A stretch of 27,449 bases of DNA. Origin: CAYLGY01 sp964383325 (lineage in GTDB: Bacteria > Pseudomonadota > Alphaproteobacteria > Rhizobiales > Rhizobiaceae). The notes beneath the pieces were generated by a model. It saw nothing but the letters and a program-made list of their open reading frames with translations. It was not told where the DNA came from and made no database searches. Below, piece after piece: positions 24,279 to 27,449 of the stretch. Positions within the stretch are counted from its first letter, which is position 1, and every line of letters begins with the position of its first letter. The stretch is taken from the NCBI GenBank assembly GCA_964383325.1, contig CAYLGY010000036.1:1-27449 (forward strand), given 5' to 3'. A program made the position numbers and the translations under genes.

Positions 24279-25014
24279 TGGTAGACGGAAGCTCGACCAG
24301 CGGTGCCGGGATGCTGGTCGTCTTTTCCGGCGCCTTGCAGAGATCGGCAAGGATGCAGGCCGGACAGTCCGGCTTGCGGGCCTTGCAGACATAGCGGCCG
24401 TGCAGGATGAGCCAGTGATGGGCGTGGTGCAGCGCGTCCGGCGGCACGATCCGCATCAGCTTCTCCTCGACCTCGTCGGGCGTGCGCCCGGGTGCGAGAC
24501 CGATCCGGTTCGCGATCCGGAAGATATGGGTATCGACCGCGATGGCCGGTTGCCCGAAAGCGATCTGCAGTACCACATTGGCGGTCTTGCGCCCGACGCC
24601 AGGCAATTGCATCAGCGCCTCGCGGGTCGAAGGCACCTGCCCGCCGAAATCCTCGATGAGCTGGCGCGACAGGGCAATGACGTTCTTCGCCTTGTTACGC
24701 CACAGGCCGATGGTGCGGATGTGTTCGGCGACACCCTCCTCCCTCAGCGCCAGCATGCGCTCCGGCGTGTCGGCAATGCGGAACAGCTCCGCGGTGGCGC
24801 GATTGACGCCGACATCGGTCGCCTGTGCCGAAAGGACCACCGCGACGAGCAGGGTAAAGGCGTTCACATGGTTGAGCTCGCCCTCCGGATGCGGCCGCTG
24901 GACCCGGAAGCGGCGGAATATCTCCTCGACTTCCGCCGGAGAATAGAGGCTGTCCCGGGTTTTTCTCCGCGTGCGCGGGGTGGTCCCCTTCGGTTTGGAT
25001 CTTGGAATCGACAT
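24265..25014 (-). CDS. nth: Endonuclease III
   Basis: The 249-aa protein has the helix-hairpin-helix LPGVGRKTANVVL with catalytic Lys143, catalytic Asp161 (VDTHIFR) and a 4Fe-4S cluster motif Cys210-x6-Cys217-x2-Cys220-x5-Cys226. It removes oxidised pyrimidines and cuts the abasic site in base-excision repair. A basic N-terminal tail of about 20 residues precedes the core. The start is divergent from DUF2244, with only about 22 bases between, so their promoters must overlap the genes. Confidence 0.97.
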   Translation of the reverse strand: MSIPRSKPKGTTPRTRRKTRDSLYSPAEVEEIFRRFRVQRPHPEGELNHVNAFTLLVAVVLSAQATDVGVNRATAELFRIADTPERMLALREEGVAEHIRTIGLWRNKAKNVIALSRQLIEDFGGQVPSTREALMQLPGVGRKTANVVLQIAFGQPAIAVDTHIFRIANRIGLAPGRTPDEVEEKLMRIVPPDALHHAHHWLILHGRYVCKARKPDCPACILADLCKAPEKTTSIPAPLVELPSTSGPS

Positions 25015-25036
25015 GCCGCCCTTATATGCTGGCGGA

Positions 25037-25531
25037 ATGCAAGATCAAATGCATAGCGACCGCATGGACGAGCCGATCTTTCGCGCCCGGCTGGTTCCGC
25101 ACCGCTCCCTCGGCCGGACCGGTTTCCTCCTGGTAATGGGAAGCGTCGCATTCGCCTGGCTCGCGACCGGCTCGTTCTTCGTCGCGAACGGCGCATGGCC
25201 GATCATCGGCTTCTGCGGCCTCGATCTCGCCTTGCTCTATGGCGCCTTCCGGCTCAGCTACCGCTCCGGCCGGCAGCAGGAGGAAATCAGCATCTCGCGG
25301 AGCTGCCTCGAGATCCGGCAGATCGAACCCTCCGGGCGGGCGACCCTGCATCGGTTCCATCCCTTCTGGACCCGGTTCGACATTGCCCGCAACCCGACGA
25401 CGGGAATCACCTCCATGGCCGTCGCGTGCCGGGGCGCCGCCGTGCAGATCGGCAGCTTCCTCAACCCCGACGACCGGGAAAGCTTTGCAAAGGCCTTTGC
25501 TCGGGCGCTCATGACGGCGCGCCAATCCTGA
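25037..25531 (+). CDS. DUF2244 membrane protein
   Basis: The 164-aa protein matches the alphaproteobacterial DUF2244 pattern: FRARLVPHRSLGRTGF, two hydrophobic segments (about 30-50 and 56-75), LSYRSGRQQEEI and a C-terminal segment IGSFLNPDDRESFAKAF. Function is unknown. The start is uncertain: Mets at 25037, 25049 and 25064 are all in frame, and none has a clear ribosome site. The gene is divergent from nth. Confidence 0.8.
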   Translation: MQDQMHSDRMDEPIFRARLVPHRSLGRTGFLLVMGSVAFAWLATGSFFVANGAWPIIGFCGLDLALLYGAFRLSYRSGRQQEEISISRSCLEIRQIEPSGRATLHRFHPFWTRFDIARNPTTGITSMAVACRGAAVQIGSFLNPDDRESFAKAFARALMTARQS

Positions 25532-25637
25532 CCTTGCCGTCCGGAATCGGGTGGTGTCACGGCGAATGCACATCCATATTGTATTGCGGTCAGTAGATGG
25601 ATCATGCCGAATCGGGCTTCTGACAGGAGCGGTACTC

Positions 25638-26516
25638 ATGAATGCAGTTCTGGAGCTGGAACGGAAACCGGAATCGGACAGCGCCGAGGATTACGCGCTG
25701 GTGCGCCGGGTGATCGAGCGGCTGAGCCTCGACTTCCGGGACCAGCCCTCGCTGGAGACGCTGGCGCACGAAGTCGGCGAAACGCCCGCGAGCCTGCAGC
25801 GCCTGTTCCGGCGCTGGGCCGGCCTCAGCCCGAAGGCCTTCCTGCAGGCGGTGACGCTCGATCATGCCCGGCAATTGCTGAACAATGGCGTCTCCCTGCT
25901 CGATGCCGCTTATGAGAGCGGTCTCTCCGGCCCGGGACGGCTGCACGACCTCTTCGTCACGCACCAGGCGATGTCGCCCGGCCAGTACAAGGCGCGCGGC
26001 GCGGGCCTGACGATGCAGTACGGATTCCACCCCTCCCCCTTCGGGCAGGCGCTGATCATCGTGACCGCATATGGGTTGGCGGGGCTCGCTTTCTGCGACA
26101 ATGGCGGGGAACGCGCTGCCCTCGCCGACATGACGGGACGCTGGCCCAATGCCCGTTTCGTCGAGAACGCCGCAATGACGCGGGCCCATGCGCAGCGAAT
26201 CTTCGACCCGGCACGCTGGCGGCCGGATCAGCCGCTCGAAATCGTCATGATCGGCACGGATTTCCAGATCGAAGTGTGGCGCGTCCTGCTCGAGATTCCG
26301 ATGGGCAGCGCCTTCTCCTATTCCGAGATCGCCCGTCGGGTCGGGCAGCCCAAGGCGAGCCGCGCCGTCGGCGCCGCGATCGGCGCAAATCCGCTGTCCT
26401 TCGTTGTCCCCTGCCACCGGGCACTCGGCAAGGCCGGCTCCCTGACCGGCTATCATTGGGGCATGACGCGCAAGCGTGCCATGCTGGGCTGGGAGGCCGG
26501 CCGCATCTCGGCCTGA
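25638..26516 (+). CDS. AraC-type regulator fused to O6-methylguanine-DNA methyltransferase (Ada-like)
   Basis: The 292-aa protein has an AraC-type helix-turn-helix region (about 20-115, including LETLAHEVGETPASLQRLFR) followed by a methyltransferase domain with acceptor Cys259 in VVPCHRA. It repairs O6-alkylguanine by irreversible transfer to that cysteine. The N-terminal zinc domain of E. coli Ada, which senses methyl phosphotriesters, is absent, so it may not control an adaptive response in the same way. AGGAG lies 8 bases before ATG 25638. It has no repair operon partner beside it. Confidence 0.92.
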   Translation: MNAVLELERKPESDSAEDYALVRRVIERLSLDFRDQPSLETLAHEVGETPASLQRLFRRWAGLSPKAFLQAVTLDHARQLLNNGVSLLDAAYESGLSGPGRLHDLFVTHQAMSPGQYKARGAGLTMQYGFHPSPFGQALIIVTAYGLAGLAFCDNGGERAALADMTGRWPNARFVENAAMTRAHAQRIFDPARWRPDQPLEIVMIGTDFQIEVWRVLLEIPMGSAFSYSEIARRVGQPKASRAVGAAIGANPLSFVVPCHRALGKAGSLTGYHWGMTRKRAMLGWEAGRISA

Positions 26517-26520
26517 ACCC

Positions 26521-26542
26521 TGGGCCGCCAACAACCGGCCCA
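26521..26542 (+). terminator. Hairpin after the Ada-like gene
   Basis: A perfect 7-bp stem (26521-26527 with 26536-26542) begins 5 bases after the stop codon, with an 8-base loop. No T run follows. It would separate the Ada-like gene from the hsp20 promoter. Confidence 0.4.
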
Positions 26543-26553
26543 CGCGCTCCTCA

Positions 26554-26582
26554 CTTGAACCGGCCTGCCGGATCGACCATAT
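26554..26582 (+). promoter_or_regulatory. RpoH-type heat-shock promoter of hsp20
   Basis: CTTGAA (26554-26559), 17 bases, then CCATAT (26577-26582) is an almost ideal alphaproteobacterial RpoH promoter. Transcription should begin near 26589, giving a leader of about 57 bases. Confidence 0.85.
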
Positions 26583-26591
26583 CTTGTGCAA

Positions 26592-26645
26592 CACCCTGAC
26601 GCCAAACGGGTCCGGGTGGAACAGGTCGCTCATCGAGGACTGCAC
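26592..26645 (+). promoter_or_regulatory. ROSE-like RNA thermometer in the hsp20 leader
   Basis: The leader folds into two hairpins. The first pairs CACCC-t-GAC (26592-26600) with GTC-c-GGGTG (26610-26618). The second pairs GTCGCTC (26625-26631) with GAGGAC (26635-26640) around a 3-base loop, leaving one G bulged. This places the ribosome site AGGA (26636-26639) opposite UCGCU, the U-Y-G-C-U motif of ROSE elements, with the typical bulged G. Heat would open it and allow translation. Confidence 0.7.
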
Positions 26646-27071
26646 ATGACACGGATGACCCCTCTGGCAAACCCCCTTCTGCTGGGCTTCGACGCAATCG
26701 AAAAGACGCTGGAGCGCGCTGCCAAGAACGCGGACGGCTATCCGCCCTATAATATCGAGCGGATTCAGGGGGGTGCGCAGGAGAGCGAAAGGCTGAGAAT
26801 CACGCTGGCGGTCGCCGGCTTCTCGGAAGCCGATCTCGACATCACGCTGGAAGAGAATCAGCTCGTGATCCAGGGCCGACAACGCGACGACCGGGCGCGG
26901 GAATATCTGTATCGCGGCATCGCGGCGCGGCAGTTCCAGCGCAGCTTCGTGCTGGCGGACGGCATGCGGGTCCTCTCGGCGCAACTGAACAATGGCCTTC
27001 TGTCGATCGAGCTCGACCGGCCACAGCCGGAACGCAAGGCGCGCAAGATCGACATCAAGGTCGGTGGGTGA
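26646..27071 (+). CDS. Small heat-shock protein, Hsp20/IbpA family
   Basis: The 141-aa protein has an alpha-crystallin domain: YNIERI, then LRITLAVAGFSEADLDITLEE, LVIQGRQ and the YRGIAARQFQRSFVL segment. The C-terminal part runs LLSIELDRPQPERKARKIDI, with the I-x-I tail motif (IDI). Such chaperones hold unfolding proteins for DnaK or ClpB. ATG 26646 has GAGGA 8 bases upstream; the frame is open to 26586, but those residues fall in the leader. Regulation looks double, by the RpoH promoter and by the ROSE-like hairpin. The next gene encodes DUF1150, its usual neighbour. Confidence 0.95.
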   Translation: MTRMTPLANPLLLGFDAIEKTLERAAKNADGYPPYNIERIQGGAQESERLRITLAVAGFSEADLDITLEENQLVIQGRQRDDRAREYLYRGIAARQFQRSFVLADGMRVLSAQLNNGLLSIELDRPQPERKARKIDIKVGG

Positions 27072-27158
27072 CCTCCATGTCCGGCGCAACCGGCAAGTGA
27101 AAGAGAGCCTGCGGCGATGCCGAATACGGGTCGCTACGCGGGAAGCCTGGAGTAGAAG

Positions 27159-27410
27159 ATGATGGAACGGAAGCTGTTGATGACGCCAGACCAGTTTGCC
27201 CATCTGGGTGAAGGTCACATTGGCTATGTGCGCAAGATGACCAGCGATGACCTGATTGCGCGCTATCCCGGAATGCCGCAGATCGCACCGGGGCTCGAAC
27301 TCTGGGCGCTGTTCGGCGCCAGCGGCCAGCCCATCCTGCTCACCGATGAACGGGCCGAGGCGCTTGCCGGAGCGGAGGAAAACCAGCTCATTCCGGTATC
27401 GATTCACTAG
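27159..27410 (+). CDS. DUF1150-family protein
   Basis: The 83-aa protein matches the small alphaproteobacterial DUF1150 family: FAHLGEGHIGYVRKM, a LWALFGASGQPILLTDER segment and an acidic end. It regularly follows hsp20 genes in alphaproteobacteria, which suggests a heat-shock-linked role that is still unknown. GGAG lies just upstream of the start; two adjacent ATG codons open the frame. The 87-base gap from hsp20 has no obvious terminator, so they are probably cotranscribed. Confidence 0.9.
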   Translation: MMERKLLMTPDQFAHLGEGHIGYVRKMTSDDLIARYPGMPQIAPGLELWALFGASGQPILLTDERAEALAGAEENQLIPVSIH

Positions 27411-27418
27411 CGCAGGTT

Positions 27419-27446
27419 CCCGGAAAGTGGTCCCCGCTTTCCGGAC
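27419..27446. repeat. Intergenic palindromic repeat of Rhizobiales type
   Basis: CCGGAAAG and CTTTCCGG form a perfect 8-bp stem around a 9-base spacer (TGGTCCCCG). Similar palindromes are dispersed between genes in many Rhizobiales genomes. It lies just after the DUF1150 stop and may also terminate it. The element may continue past the window. Confidence 0.65.
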
Positions 27447-27449
27447 AAG

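Noticed and set aside
25602..27407. Open frame of 601 aa on the minus strand
   Set aside because: It lies antisense to the Ada-like, hsp20 and DUF1150 genes, all of which have firm family motifs and ribosome sites.
1..27449. CRISPR array or known defence system
   Set aside because: No regularly spaced direct repeats and no cas, restriction-modification or toxin-antitoxin pair were recognised.

Overview
The window looks like chromosome from a high-GC alphaproteobacterium, most likely of the order Hyphomicrobiales (Rhizobiales). Supporting signs are the BA14K-like and DUF2793 proteins, the hsp20-DUF1150 pair, the compact rph/rdgB/hemW run beside divergent hrcA and grpE, an alphaproteobacterial-type EcfG promoter and RpoH-type promoters. 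I do not name a genus. All reading was by eye; no database search was run.

Layout: (1) 1-5140 is ordinary chromosome with small envelope and stress genes: the end of tRNA-Pro(CGG), a ferritin-like DUF892 gene behind an EcfG-like promoter, a two-domain BA14K-like protein, an SRAP/HMCES-type DNA-crosslink protein, two very small genes, an RcnB-like periplasmic protein, an HExxH protein and cysQ. (2) 5140-13950 is an accessory segment ending next to tRNA-Gln(TTG). It carries two large unrecognised proteins of clearly lower GC (589 and 966 aa) on either side of an L,D-transpeptidase, then a rhodanese, then decayed remnants of at least three IS481-family elements. (3) 14221-27449 is dense housekeeping sequence: DUF2793, bioY, an MBL hydrolase, an EI24/CysZ-like membrane protein, an adenosine-kinase-like PfkB kinase, grpE, hrcA, the tightly packed rph-VOC-rdgB-hemW-DUF1499 run, nth, DUF2244, an AraC-MGMT fusion, and hsp20-DUF1150.

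The most interesting signals are these. The 589-aa protein combines a ubiquitin-interacting-motif-like helix, SUMO-interacting-motif-like stretches and five psi-K-x-E/D sites, a combination expected of a protein that works inside eukaryotic cells. Its 966-aa neighbour has a Ser/Pro-rich linker, lysine-rich stretches and a basic C-terminus, and may share an N-terminal helical module with it; both are candidate secreted effectors. In front of hsp20, a consensus RpoH promoter is followed at once by a two-hairpin leader whose second hairpin pairs the Shine-Dalgarno with a UCGCU motif, the hallmark of a ROSE RNA thermometer. A second RpoH-type promoter precedes grpE.

The heat-shock and stress genes (grpE, hrcA, hsp20, DUF1150, DUF892) thus carry recognisable stress promoters, while rph, rdgB and hemW form a constitutive-looking operon for RNA processing, nucleotide-pool cleaning and heme handling.
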